The notes under the pieces: generated by a model
The model's input: only the letters and a program-made list of their open reading frames with translations
What the model was told of the DNA's origin: nothing
The model's database searches: none
Position numbers and translations under genes: made by a program
Part shown: positions 27,675 to 36,311 of the stretch, in pieces
Position numbering within the stretch: the first letter of the stretch is position 1
Layout: each line of letters opens with the position of its first letter
Source: Bradyrhizobium algeriense
Lineage (GTDB): Bacteria > Pseudomonadota > Alphaproteobacteria > Rhizobiales > Xanthobacteraceae
Length of the DNA stretch: 64,000 nucleotides
Assembly: GCF_036924595.1 (NCBI RefSeq)
Contig: NZ_JAZHRV010000001.1
Coordinates: 7,219,501 to 7,283,500, forward strand
Direction of reading: 5' to 3'

Positions 27675-28535
27675 TCACTTGCGCTGGCGCACCGAGCCTT
27701 CCTGGGCCACCGATGCCACCAGCGTGCCGTCGGGCTTGAAGATCAGGCCGCGGGTCAATCCGCGGCCGTCTTGCGCGCTCGGCGAGTCCTGCGCGTAGAG
27801 CAGCCATTCATCGGCGCGGAACGGCCGGTGAAACCACATCGCGTGATCGAGGCTCGCCGGCATCATGCGCTTGTCGAACAGGGTGCGGCCGTAGCGCGCC
27901 ATCACCGCATCGAGCAGCGAGAAATCCGATGCATAGGCCAGCGCGCACAGATGTAGCGCCGGATCGTCGGGCAGCTTGGCCGCGGTGCGAATCCAGACAT
28001 GGATGCGGCCGTCGTCGATCTTCTGACCGAAATAGCGGCCGAGTTCGACCGGGCGCAATTCGATCGGCCGGTCGGATTCGTAATAGCGGCGGATGAATTC
28101 CGGCATCTCCTTGAACATCGGCTGCTTCGACACTTCTTCCGCCGTGAGTTTTTCCGGCGGCGGGACATCCGGCATCTTTTCCTGATGGTTGAACGCGCCT
28201 TCCTCGTCCGCATGGAACGACACCATGATCGAGAAGATCGCGTTGCCATGCTGGATCGCGGTGACGCGACGGGTCGAATAGCTCTTGCCGTCGCGCAGGC
28301 GTTCGACCTGGTAGATGATCGGGATCTGCGGATCGCCGGGCAAGATGAAATAGCAATGGATCGAATGCGGCAGGCGGCCCTCGACGGTGCGGCATGCCGC
28401 CACCATCGCCTGTCCGATCACCTGGCCGCCGAACACCCGCTGCCAGCTCGTCTTCGGGCTGTTGCCTCGAAACAGGTTCACCTCGAGCTGTTCGAGATCG
28501 AGGATGGAAATCAGGTCAATCAGGCCCTTGGACAT
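27675..28535 (-). CDS. tesB: acyl-CoA thioesterase II (TesB)
   Basis: TesB hydrolyses medium- and long-chain acyl-CoA. The 286-residue protein is a tandem double hotdog: N-terminal half with SWQRVFGGQVIGQAMVAA and HSIHCYFILPGD, C-terminal half with LHLCALAYASDFSLLDA and SLDHAMWFHRPF. The end, GRGLTRGLIFKPDGTLVASV, carries the family's C-terminal glutamine region (VAQEGS). It converges on the GYF-domain gene with a 3-bp gap. Confidence 0.95.
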   Translation of the reverse strand: MSKGLIDLISILDLEQLEVNLFRGNSPKTSWQRVFGGQVIGQAMVAACRTVEGRLPHSIHCYFILPGDPQIPIIYQVERLRDGKSYSTRRVTAIQHGNAIFSIMVSFHADEEGAFNHQEKMPDVPPPEKLTAEEVSKQPMFKEMPEFIRRYYESDRPIELRPVELGRYFGQKIDDGRIHVWIRTAAKLPDDPALHLCALAYASDFSLLDAVMARYGRTLFDKRMMPASLDHAMWFHRPFRADEWLLYAQDSPSAQDGRGLTRGLIFKPDGTLVASVAQEGSVRQRK

Positions 28536-28558
28536 GGTGGTGCGCTTTCAATTTCGGG

Positions 28559-28651
28559 GTCATTCCGGGGCGCCTCGAAGAGGCGAACCTGGAATCTCGT
28601 GCCAAAACCTCTGGATTCCGGGTTCGCGCTGGCGCGCGCCCCGGAATGACG
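28559..28651. repeat. intergenic palindromic repeat, family C, copy 2
   Basis: The element begins GGTCATTCCGGGGCG and ends GCCCCGGAATGACGG, with the internal complementary pair CTGGAATC / GGATTCCGGG. It matches the copy at 7338-7430 at both ends. It lies upstream of tesB and of the divergent monooxygenase gene. Confidence 0.8.
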
Positions 28652-28743
28652 GTCAGCTTAAGTACCTTGTTTCTCGGCCCTGTTTCGCCCAGCTAATATC
28701 AGGTAGCAAGCGTAGTCTGACGAAGTAACCGGGCAAGGACCGC

Positions 28744-29964
28744 ATGGCGGCACAGCGAAGTATTGTCATCTGCGGCGGCGCCTTTGCCGGGCTGGCGCTG
28801 GCGCTGGCGTTCCGTCAGGGCCTTGGCAAGGATATTCCCGTTATCGTGGCCGATCCGGCGCTTGCCACCCGGCCGAGCCGCGATCCGCGGGCGACCGCCA
28901 TTGTGGCCGCGTGCCGGCGGCTGTTCGAGGCGCTCGGCGTCTGGGACCAGGTGGCCGCCGATTCGCAAGCCATCCTCGACATGGTCGTCACCGATTCCAA
29001 ACTGGCGGATGCCACCCGTCCGGTGTTCCTGACCTTTGCCGGCCATGTCGAACCCGGCGAACCCTTCGCCCACATGGTCGAAAACCGCCGGCTGATCGAT
29101 GCGCTGGTGGCCCGCGCCGAGGCTGAAGGCGTCGATCTCCGCGCCACGGCGGTTTCGACCTACGATTCGCGTTCCGATGGCATCACCGTGACGCTCGCGG
29201 ACGGCAATGTCATCGAGGCAAGCCTGCTGGTCGCCGCTGACGGCGCGCGCTCAAAACTACGCGAGCGCGCCGGCATTGCCACCCATGGCTGGGACTACGA
29301 TCAATCCGGCATCGTCGTCACCGTTGGCCACGAGCGGGATCATCACGGCCGCGCCGAAGAGCATTTTCTCCCGGCGGGGCCATTCGCGATCCTGCCGCTG
29401 ACCGGAAAGCGCTCGTCGCTGGTGTGGACCGAGGATCGCGCCGAGGCCGCACGCATTACCGCGCTCGGCGAAGCCGAATTCCACGATGAACTCGAGAAGC
29501 GCTTCGGGCTGCACCTCGGCGAGATCAAGGCGCTCGACAAGCCGCGCGCGTTTCCGCTCGGCTATTTCGTCGCCCGCTCATTCATTGCCGAGCGGCTGGC
29601 GCTGGTCGGCGACGCCGCGCACGTCATTCATCCGATCGCGGGGCAGGGCCTCAACATGGGCCTGAAGGACATCGCGGCGCTGGCCGAAGTAGTGGTCGAT
29701 GCGGCGCGGCTCGGCATCGATCCCGGGCAGGCCGACGTGCTCGACCGCTACCAGCGCTGGCGGCGCTTCGACACCATGGCGATGGGGCTTGCCACCAATT
29801 CGCTGAACTTCCTGTTCTCGAACGAATCGACGCTGCTGCGCACCGTACGCGATATCGGGCTTGGCCTCGTCGATCGCGCGCCGCCGCTGAAGAGCCTGTT
29901 CATCCGCCAGGCCGCAGGGCTGTCGGGCGAAGTGCCGCGGCTGCTGAAGGGCGAGGCGCTTTAA
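28744..29964 (+). CDS. UbiH/COQ6-family FAD-dependent monooxygenase
   Basis: The 406-residue flavoprotein has the N-terminal nucleotide motif CGGAFAGLALALAF, the middle motif VAADGARSKLRE and the C-terminal FAD signature GDAAHVIHPIAGQGLNMGLKD that marks the ubiquinone-hydroxylase family. Such enzymes hydroxylate the benzoquinone ring during ubiquinone synthesis; which position cannot be told here. It is alone on its strand and ends at a perfect 23-bp hairpin shared with the convergent Trm112-like gene. Confidence 0.9.
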   Translation: MAAQRSIVICGGAFAGLALALAFRQGLGKDIPVIVADPALATRPSRDPRATAIVAACRRLFEALGVWDQVAADSQAILDMVVTDSKLADATRPVFLTFAGHVEPGEPFAHMVENRRLIDALVARAEAEGVDLRATAVSTYDSRSDGITVTLADGNVIEASLLVAADGARSKLRERAGIATHGWDYDQSGIVVTVGHERDHHGRAEEHFLPAGPFAILPLTGKRSSLVWTEDRAEAARITALGEAEFHDELEKRFGLHLGEIKALDKPRAFPLGYFVARSFIAERLALVGDAAHVIHPIAGQGLNMGLKDIAALAEVVVDAARLGIDPGQADVLDRYQRWRRFDTMAMGLATNSLNFLFSNESTLLRTVRDIGLGLVDRAPPLKSLFIRQAAGLSGEVPRLLKGEAL

Positions 29965-29973
29965 CGGGCGAAT

Positions 29974-30034
29974 GGCGAATAGTGAGTAGCGAATGGAGGT
30001 TTTGCTATTCGCCATTCGCTACTCACTATTCGCC
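29974..30034. repeat. perfect 23-bp inverted repeat between convergent genes
   Basis: The arms at 29974-29996 (GGCGAATAGTGAGTAGCG...) and 30012-30034 are exact reverse complements with a 15-base loop. The element lies 10 bp past the monooxygenase stop and 7 bp before the 3' end of the Trm112-like gene, so it may act as a two-way transcription barrier. Confidence 0.85.
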
Positions 30035-30040
30035 AACGCG

Positions 30041-30238
30041 TCACTCGATCTTACGCGCCTCTTCCGGCAGCATGATCGGGATGCCGTCGCGGATCGGATA
30101 AGCGAGCTTGGCCGAGCGGGAGATCAGCTCCTGCCGGGTCGAATCGAACTCGAGCGGGCCCTTGGTCACCGGACAGACCAGGATCTCCAGCAGCTTCGGA
30201 TCGACGGTGCTGTCGAGGCGTTCGGGCGTGGCGTTCAT
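30041..30238 (-). CDS. Trm112/YcaR-family small protein
   Basis: The 65-residue protein starts at ATG 30238 and matches the UPF0434/Trm112 pattern: [17 protein letters not shown]...[20 protein letters not shown]. In eukaryotes Trm112 activates methyltransferases; the bacterial role is not settled. Only one cysteine remains, so the zinc site of some members is absent, as is common in this group. A longer frame to 30454 is not conserved. Confidence 0.88.
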   Translation of the reverse strand: MNATPERLDSTVDPKLLEILVCPVTKGPLEFDSTRQELISRSAKLAYPIRDGIPIMLPEEARKIE

Positions 30239-30287
30239 TTGCTGTCTCCGGCTAGCGCTGGTCCATATCATACAGGATCGCGAGGTG

Positions 30288-30824
30288 TCATGACGCTGAC
30301 ATCCGCACCAGTTCGTCGACCACGGCCTGTTGTCGCGCCTTCGGCAACGGCTGATCCGATAGCGCAAAGCCGAGAAACGCCCAATAGAGAATTTGGGCGC
30401 GGGCACGTGCAATTTCCGCCGATAACCCGGACTGGGCCAGAAGGCCCTCCACATAGCTCAACCGACGCCGATCGATCGCCTGCACGGCGGCGCGGGCAGC
30501 GGGGTCGATGCTTGCCCAGGTGCGGACCGCCCGTTCCAGCATCAGCCGCTCGCCGAACACGCGGCGCAGCAGCAGCGCGAGCGGGTTCTCGTCCTTCGAG
30601 GCCGCCTCGACATTGGCGATGATCTGCTCGGCCGCAACCTCGTGCCAGCGCGCAAGGATTGCGGCATGAAAGGCGGCGATATCGGCAAAGTGCCAGTAGA
30701 AGCTGCCGCGCGACACGCCCATCGCCTTGGCCAAAGGTTCCGCCTTCAGCGCGGTGAAGCCGCGGCTCGCCAATGCTTTCAGGCCCTGATCGAGCCAGTC
30801 CTTTGCCGATAGCTGATCGTTCAT
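30288..30824 (-). CDS. TetR-family transcriptional repressor
   Basis: The protein from ATG 30824 has 178 residues; the N-terminal helix-turn-helix reads [26 protein letters not shown], typical of TetR regulators, and the rest is a helical ligand domain. It is divergent from a small membrane-protein gene, and the 90-bp space between them holds two dyad operators (30847-30903). The likely effect is repression of both promoters, relieved by an unknown ligand. Confidence 0.9.
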   Translation of the reverse strand: MNDQLSAKDWLDQGLKALASRGFTALKAEPLAKAMGVSRGSFYWHFADIAAFHAAILARWHEVAAEQIIANVEAASKDENPLALLLRRVFGERLMLERAVRTWASIDPAARAAVQAIDRRRLSYVEGLLAQSGLSAEIARARAQILYWAFLGFALSDQPLPKARQQAVVDELVRMSAS

Positions 30825-30846
30825 GATCGGTCCTGCAATGCGCACC

Positions 30847-30903
30847 ATACACTACTGTATTGACAGGCGCCAGAATGCGGCGCATAACAATACAGTAGTG
30901 TAT
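30847..30903. promoter_or_regulatory. paired TetR operators around a strong promoter
   Basis: A 16-bp arm at 30847-30862 (ATACACTACTGTATTG) and its exact reverse complement at 30888-30903 flank 25 bp. Each arm holds its own dyad, TACA-N4-TGTA, as TetR dimers prefer. A plus-strand promoter lies between: TTGACA at 30860-30865, 17 bp, CATAAC at 30883-30888. The left operator covers the -35 and the right one the start of transcription. Confidence 0.85.
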
Positions 30904-30914
30904 GGAGGCGTTCG

Positions 30915-31265
30915 ATGCGCGATCTCATTCTGCAATGTGCTGGCGTCGCCGGAATAGTGGTTGCCCTGATTCACGGTGCGCTGGGCGAAACCAAGGTGTT
31001 TGCCAAAGCCACCATCCAGCCGGAGAGCCTGCGGACCCTGATCCGCCTCGTATGGCAGGCGGGTACGGTGGCCTGGATCGGCGGCGGCGTGCTGCTGATT
31101 GCCGCGCCCTCGTTTGGATCGGAGAGCGCGCGGCACTGGATCGTCGTGACGATCGTCGCGGTCTACGCCTTTGCCGCCGCTGCCAACGCCTGGTGGTCCC
31201 GCGGTCGCGGCTTTGGCTGGAAAGCGCTCGGCGCCGTCGTCGTGCTCGCCGTGGCGGGGTATTGA
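30915..31265 (+). CDS. small membrane protein, TetR-controlled
   Basis: The 116-residue protein has about four hydrophobic helices (near 7-23, 45-64, 73-90 and 102-116), separated by short polar loops such as GALGETKVFAKATIQPESLR. No family was recognised. GGAGG lies 7 bases before ATG 30915. It is divergent from the TetR gene and read from the operator-flanked promoter, which suggests it is the regulator's main target, perhaps a transport or stress-related membrane protein. Confidence 0.75.
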   Translation: MRDLILQCAGVAGIVVALIHGALGETKVFAKATIQPESLRTLIRLVWQAGTVAWIGGGVLLIAAPSFGSESARHWIVVTIVAVYAFAAAANAWWSRGRGFGWKALGAVVVLAVAGY

Positions 31266-31269
31266 CGCA

Positions 31270-31944
31270 TTACTGCAGCCCGGTGTCGCCGCTGGTGCGC
31301 TTCTTGGCGAGATCCATTTCGGTCACCGCGATCAGGATTTCGGCGCGGGTTTTCAGGTCGGGCGCCTCCAGCATCGCCTGCTTCTCCGCCGGACCATAGG
31401 GCGACATCATGGCGAGCGCGTTGACCAGTGCCTCGTTCGGCGCGCTCTCGATACCTTCCCAATCCACCTTCAGATTGTTGGCTTCGAGAAAATCCGTCAG
31501 CACATCGAGCAAGGCCGCGCGGTCGACGGCTTCTTCGCCTTTGCGCGCCACGAAATCGTCGGCATAGGGAAAGAAATCCACCTTGCATTGCCGGTACGCG
31601 GTCAGCGCTGAGATTTCCTCGACCACCTTGAAGCGCGCGACGCCGGTCAGTTCCAGGATGTAGCGGCCGTCACCGGATTCGGCGAGCTGCGTGATGCGGC
31701 CGACGCAGCCGACCCGGAACAGCTCCGGCCTTGTCTCGTCCCTGCTGTGGGAAGTATCCGGCTGGATCATCCCGATCAGCCGGTGACCATCGCGTAGCGC
31801 GTCATCCACCATCGCCAGATAGCGCGGCTCGAAAATATTGAGCGGCATCTGGCCGCGCGGCAGCAACAGCGCGCCCGGCAATGGAAATACCGGAACGATT
31901 TCGGGAAGCTCGCCGGGTCCGCGGTATTCGGCATTGATCGGCAT
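31270..31944 (-). CDS. LON substrate-binding domain protein
   Basis: The 224-residue protein is made of the N-terminal domain of Lon protease alone: VPVFPLPGALLLPRGQMPLNIFEPRYLAM, then GCVGRITQLAESGDGRYILELTGVARF and a helical second half. It has no ATPase or protease domain. Stand-alone LON domains of this type are common in alphaproteobacteria; their role is unproven, probably substrate recognition. It follows the CnoX-like gene by 33 bp on the same strand, so the pair is likely an operon linked to protein quality control. Confidence 0.88.
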   Translation of the reverse strand: MPINAEYRGPGELPEIVPVFPLPGALLLPRGQMPLNIFEPRYLAMVDDALRDGHRLIGMIQPDTSHSRDETRPELFRVGCVGRITQLAESGDGRYILELTGVARFKVVEEISALTAYRQCKVDFFPYADDFVARKGEEAVDRAALLDVLTDFLEANNLKVDWEGIESAPNEALVNALAMMSPYGPAEKQAMLEAPDLKTRAEILIAVTEMDLAKKRTSGDTGLQ

Positions 31945-31977
31945 TTGCAGTCCCGTTGGTTCGGTGGAATACGCGCC

Positions 31978-32901
31978 TCACGAGAACAGAATCGTCGACA
32001 GCCGCTTTCGTCCCTCGACGGTCGCTTCGTCGGCGCCGCCCCACGCCTCGAAGAACTGCACCAGCTGCTTGCGCGCGCCGTCATCGTTCCACTTGCGGTC
32101 GCGCCTGACGATTTCCAGCAACTGGTTGGTCGCCTCGGTGCGCTTGCCGAGCGCGTTGAGCGCGGTGGCCAGGTCGAAGCGCGCCTGATGGTCGAGCGGG
32201 TCTGCGGCGACCTTCTGTTCGAGCTCGGTCACCGGGCCGACCGACTGGGCCTGCTCGGCAAGGTCGATCGAGGCCTGCACCGCCTTGACGGCGGCGTCAT
32301 TGCGCTTCGATTCCGGCACCATCGCCAACGTCTGCTTGGCCTGTTCGACGGCGCCCGTCGTCACATAGCATTTCGCCAGCCCTGCCATGGCCGCGATATT
32401 GGTGGCATCGAAACCCAGTATCTCGGCATAGATCCGGGCTGCCGCGGCGGGGTCGCCTTCCGCCAGCACGGCCTCGGCCTCCTGCAGGATCTCTGCGATA
32501 TTCGGCTCGCCCGGCGCCGTCATGCCCTTGGTGAGCTTGTCGATGAAGGCGTTGATCTGGCTCTCCGGTACCGCGCCCATGAAGCCGTCTGCGGGCTGGC
32601 CGCCCACGAACGCGATCACGGCCGGGATTGACTGAATGCCCATCTGGCCGGGGATGGCCGGATGCTCGTCGATATTCATCTTGACCAGCTTGACCTTGCC
32701 CTTGGCCGCGCGGACTGCCTTTTCGAGAACGGGCGTGAGCTGGCGGCACGGGCCGCACCAAGGCGCCCAGAAGTCGATCAGCACCGGCTGACGCTTCGAT
32801 TCCTCGATGACATCCTTTACGAAGGTCTGGGTAGTCGTCTCCTTGATCAGATCGGGTGCTGCCTGCGGCGCCGGGCCGCCGCCCTGCTCAACTATCGTCA
32901 C
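31978..32901 (-). CDS. CnoX/YbbN-like thioredoxin with TPR tail
   Basis: The N-terminal thioredoxin domain carries the active site WCGPC (cysteines at about 49 and 52), and the C-terminal 150 residues are TPR-like helices (EAEAVLAEGDPAAAARIYAEI). This is the chaperedoxin (CnoX) arrangement, which protects GroEL clients from oxidation. E. coli CnoX lacks the CxxC pair, while this protein keeps it, so it should also be redox active. GTG 32901 with GAGG 6 bases upstream gives 307 residues; the frame to 33012 is an unconserved extension. A LON-domain gene follows. Confidence 0.88.
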   Translation of the reverse strand: MTIVEQGGGPAPQAAPDLIKETTTQTFVKDVIEESKRQPVLIDFWAPWCGPCRQLTPVLEKAVRAAKGKVKLVKMNIDEHPAIPGQMGIQSIPAVIAFVGGQPADGFMGAVPESQINAFIDKLTKGMTAPGEPNIAEILQEAEAVLAEGDPAAAARIYAEILGFDATNIAAMAGLAKCYVTTGAVEQAKQTLAMVPESKRNDAAVKAVQASIDLAEQAQSVGPVTELEQKVAADPLDHQARFDLATALNALGKRTEATNQLLEIVRRDRKWNDDGARKQLVQFFEAWGGADEATVEGRKRLSTILFS

Positions 32902-33405
32902 GGTATCCTCGCCTGATGTCTTGAGAAGATGTCTTGGAGTTAGAATCTTGGCGTTAGAAGATGTCTTGGAATTCGGACCCGTTCTAGCACGGCTAGGGGT
33001 GAAGTTCCTCATCCGCTAGATGGCGGCTTGGTCACAAAATTCAATCGGCAGGCGCCGGCCGCGTCATCGAGGGTCGGAACCCTGCCGGAACGTCGACACC
33101 CCGTCTGGGCAGGCCAAATACCTTCGATTGCGACGTGCGGGACGAATGGACAGCGTTGGGAGGCTGGTTCAAAAAAATGGCTCGAATCGCCCCGTATCGC
33201 GCCCGCGGCCTGGCCTTGGGTTCCCGGCGTGGGCTTACGAGGCCGACAAACCCCGTTTAGGCGTTGTTTCGGACCGATTCGCTCCCATTTGTTAATGAAA
33301 TCGGATGATCCGCGCGCCAACAGATCGCACGCGGACTGTTGCATTCACGGTCCGCATTTGGCATAGGTCTGCCGTTGACGGCGAGCGTTCGCCGCCATCT
33401 CGGAT
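32902..33405. other. gene-free stretch before tRNA-Gly
   Basis: About 500 bp with no supported coding frame, hairpin or known promoter. It holds the 5' side of the CnoX-like gene and whatever drives the tRNA. Short open frames here lack ribosome-binding sites and family resemblance. Confidence 0.5.
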
Positions 33406-33480
<75 letters not shown>

Positions 33481-33511
33481 GATTTTCTTCTATGGCAAAT
33501 TACCGGATCAT

Positions 33512-33545
33512 CGACAGGCCGCCTTTTGGCGGCCTTGTCGTTTTG
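33512..33545 (+). terminator. terminator after tRNA-Gly
   Basis: CGACAGGCCGCC and GGCGGCCTTGTCG form a 12-bp stem with one bulged T and a TTTT loop, followed by GTTTT. It starts 32 bases after the tRNA CCA end. Confidence 0.8.
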
Positions 33546-33662
33546 GGCACGGTCGTTTTTGGTGCCGTGATGTGATTCAGCTCTCCCTTGGCTCGAGCGG
33601 CGCGTGTAATTCTCCCGGGCAAGAGGTTGTGGGGTCTCTTCATCACTCGGCGGGGCAATTTC

Positions 33663-35978
33663 ATGGGCCGGAAAATCATTCTGCTGTCCGACGGCACCGG
33701 CAATTCTTCAGCAAAAGTCTGGCGAACCAATGTCTGGCGCACCTTCGAGGCGCTGGATCTTTCCGGCAACGACCAGATCGCGTTCTATGACGACGGCGTC
33801 GGTACCTCGTCGTTCAAGCCGATGGCGATCCTCGGCGGCGCGTTCGGTCTCGGCCTGCGGCGCAACGTCATCGCCCTCTACAAATTCGCCTGCCGCAACT
33901 ATCGCGATGCCGACGACGAGCTGTTCGGTTTCGGATTCAGCCGCGGTGCCTTCACGATCCGGATCGTGATGGGGTTGATCGACAGCCAGGGTCTCATCAA
34001 AGCCGACAATGAAGCCGAACTCCACAGCCTGGCGAGTGCGGCCTACCGCGCCTATCGCAGGGATCGCTACCATCATCTGAAGTTTGAAGCGCCCTATCAA
34101 TGGGTCCGCAACAAGTTCGGGCCGCATTATCCTCCGAAAGAGGTTCGCAGGAACGTCAAGATCAGGTTCGTCGGCGTCTGGGACACGGTTGCCGCCTACG
34201 GCATGCCGGTCGACGAGATGACCCGCGGCATTCATCAGTATATCTGGCCGATTGAACTGCCGAACAACCGTCTCTCCCCTCGTGTCATGCGCGCCTGTCA
34301 GGCGCTGGCGCTCGACGAGGAGCGGACCACGTTCCACCCGCAGCTTTGGGACGAAACCGCCGGCATCAATGGCAACTCCGCTGCGCCCGACGTCAACGGG
34401 CGGCGCTTCATCAAGGACGAACGTATCAGCCAGGTCTGGTTTGCCGGCGTGCACACCAATGTCGGCGGCGGGTATCCCGACGATGCGCTCGCCTACATCC
34501 CTTTCGTCTGGATGATTACCGAGGCCAAACGATGCGGGCTCAAATTCAAATCGGATTATGCAAACGAGCCGCCCAATCCTGATCTGATGATATCCGATCC
34601 CGACACGTTCAAGAACGCGATTTCCAAGCGGGACAAGGACGGACGGCTCTACGACCCGCGCAAGGGTCTCGGCGGCTACTACCGCTACGGGCCGCGCAAA
34701 CTGGTCCCATTCCTGTATCCGGAGACCAGGAAACAGGAAGACGACGAGGTCGGCGTCGGAATCGCAAAAATTCACGAAAGCGTCTTCAGGCGCATCGAAA
34801 ACCACGCGCATGCTTACGCGCCGGTTGGCCTTCCGCCCTATTATCGCGTCGTCAAGGAAGACGGCGAGATCGTATCGCCCGACAAGTTCAGGATCGCGTC
34901 GGCCACAGAACCGTTTGAAGCCAGCACGGCTGCGGCGCAGCGTGCGCTGGCGCAGGAGCATGTTTGGAACGAGGTCTGGAAGCGCCGCATCACCTATTTC
35001 GCCACCGTCGGCGCGACGTTGTGGCTGGTGCTGTTTCCGCTGGTGAGCGGCGCGCAACGCTATGATGAATATACAAGCCCGATTCGCTGGGTGTCGGACT
35101 TTGTGCGCTTTGTCGGCGGATTTCTTCCAGGCTTTGCATCGACGTGGATCGACGGCTATGCACGCGCGCCGGGCTGGTTCCTTGTTCTGGCTGGCCTGGT
35201 TTCCGGCTTGCTATATGTGTCCTCGCGAATTGCAGGTCGCACATCAAATCTGATGGCTTCGATCTGGCGAAAGACGCCGGAAGCACCATCAGGCCTGCCC
35301 GACAACTGGATCTATCGTCTCCGCAGCAGCCCGCTTTACATCGGCTTCCACGACCATCTGAAACGCACGATCGCACCGGCGTTCTTCGCGGTGGTGTTCT
35401 TCTATCTCGGATTTGCAGCGGTGAATCATCTCGCCTACGATGGCCTGGACGTGGCCGGATACACCTGCGTTCACGGCGATGCCGATCCAAAGCCCGCAGT
35501 GCTTGAAATCAACCAGAGCAAGCGTGTTGAATTCAAAACGTCGGAACTGTGCAAGGCAACAGGCATCCTGCTCGAACATCGCGCGCGCTACTATGTGACC
35601 ATCCAGCCGGGTGAGCCATGGTTCAATGGCGTCGCTCGCATCGGCACTCCGGTCGGAGGCTTCTCCGCCAAAGACCAGCCGGCCTGGTACGAGCGTGTAT
35701 ATCTCTCCCTGTTTCTGCCCTTGCGGCGGGAGCTATCCAAGGATTGGTTCCGCATCGTGCTGCGTTTTGGGCATGTCGGCGGCGAAGAGAGCTCCTACGA
35801 GCCTGATCCTTACGACGACATCATCCAGTTCAATATCGCGCCCACGATTGCGCCCAATCGCAAACAAGAACTGTTCGTCTTCGTCAACGACGCCGTGATC
35901 GGTGTGCCGGGTCTCCATGACCTGCTCTACCGCAACAATCGCGGCACTGCATACCTTACCGTAAAGCGAACAAGATAG
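33663..35978 (+). CDS. DUF2235 alpha/beta-hydrolase with membrane segments
   Basis: The 771-residue protein starts at ATG 33663 with KIILLSDGTGNS and has the lipase-type elbow GFSRG at 91-95 (serine 93), the WDTVAAYG block and GVHTNVGGGYPDD, all diagnostic of DUF2235. Relatives include Tle1-type phospholipases delivered by type VI secretion. Here a long C-terminal part has hydrophobic helices near 460-475, 510-520 and 570-590. No secretion genes or immunity gene adjoin it, so an effector role is unproven; a membrane-bound house lipase is as likely. It follows tRNA-Gly. Confidence 0.85.
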   Translation: MGRKIILLSDGTGNSSAKVWRTNVWRTFEALDLSGNDQIAFYDDGVGTSSFKPMAILGGAFGLGLRRNVIALYKFACRNYRDADDELFGFGFSRGAFTIRIVMGLIDSQGLIKADNEAELHSLASAAYRAYRRDRYHHLKFEAPYQWVRNKFGPHYPPKEVRRNVKIRFVGVWDTVAAYGMPVDEMTRGIHQYIWPIELPNNRLSPRVMRACQALALDEERTTFHPQLWDETAGINGNSAAPDVNGRRFIKDERISQVWFAGVHTNVGGGYPDDALAYIPFVWMITEAKRCGLKFKSDYANEPPNPDLMISDPDTFKNAISKRDKDGRLYDPRKGLGGYYRYGPRKLVPFLYPETRKQEDDEVGVGIAKIHESVFRRIENHAHAYAPVGLPPYYRVVKEDGEIVSPDKFRIASATEPFEASTAAAQRALAQEHVWNEVWKRRITYFATVGATLWLVLFPLVSGAQRYDEYTSPIRWVSDFVRFVGGFLPGFASTWIDGYARAPGWFLVLAGLVSGLLYVSSRIAGRTSNLMASIWRKTPEAPSGLPDNWIYRLRSSPLYIGFHDHLKRTIAPAFFAVVFFYLGFAAVNHLAYDGLDVAGYTCVHGDADPKPAVLEINQSKRVEFKTSELCKATGILLEHRARYYVTIQPGEPWFNGVARIGTPVGGFSAKDQPAWYERVYLSLFLPLRRELSKDWFRIVLRFGHVGGEESSYEPDPYDDIIQFNIAPTIAPNRKQELFVFVNDAVIGVPGLHDLLYRNNRGTAYLTVKRTR

Positions 35979-36311
35979 CGGGCGCGTGACGGGTCTGTCC
36001 CATCGAATGGAACAGACCTGGGTGGATCCACCTTTCTGTGGAAGCTTGCCCACGCGGTGGGCGCTTCTCATTCGCGCTGCGCGTTCTGCGCAAATATTGC
36101 GATGCAGCGCGTCCGTCGCAAAAAATCTCAGAACCAGACCGGACGAGGAATTTTCCCTTCAGTCTGTTTTTGTCTGACGGAGCCGCGTACCTCCCGTAGC
36201 GGATGTGCTACCAGTTTGCGGTCTGTTTCTCTTCACCAGACCAAGCTCGCCTCTAGAACCTTTTCAAAATAATAACAGGCGCAGCCGCCAGGCTGCACAG
36301 GGAGTGACGCG
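35979..36311. other. gene-free stretch before the PQQ-type dehydrogenase
   Basis: A 333-bp space with locally AT-richer sequence near 36100-36270 that probably contains the promoter of the dehydrogenase. No clear operator, hairpin or coding frame was recognised; short frames present here lack support. Confidence 0.5.

Noticed and set aside
33663..35978. DUF2235 protein as a confirmed type VI effector
   Set aside because: No vgrG, PAAR or immunity gene adjoins it, so only the hydrolase fold is claimed.
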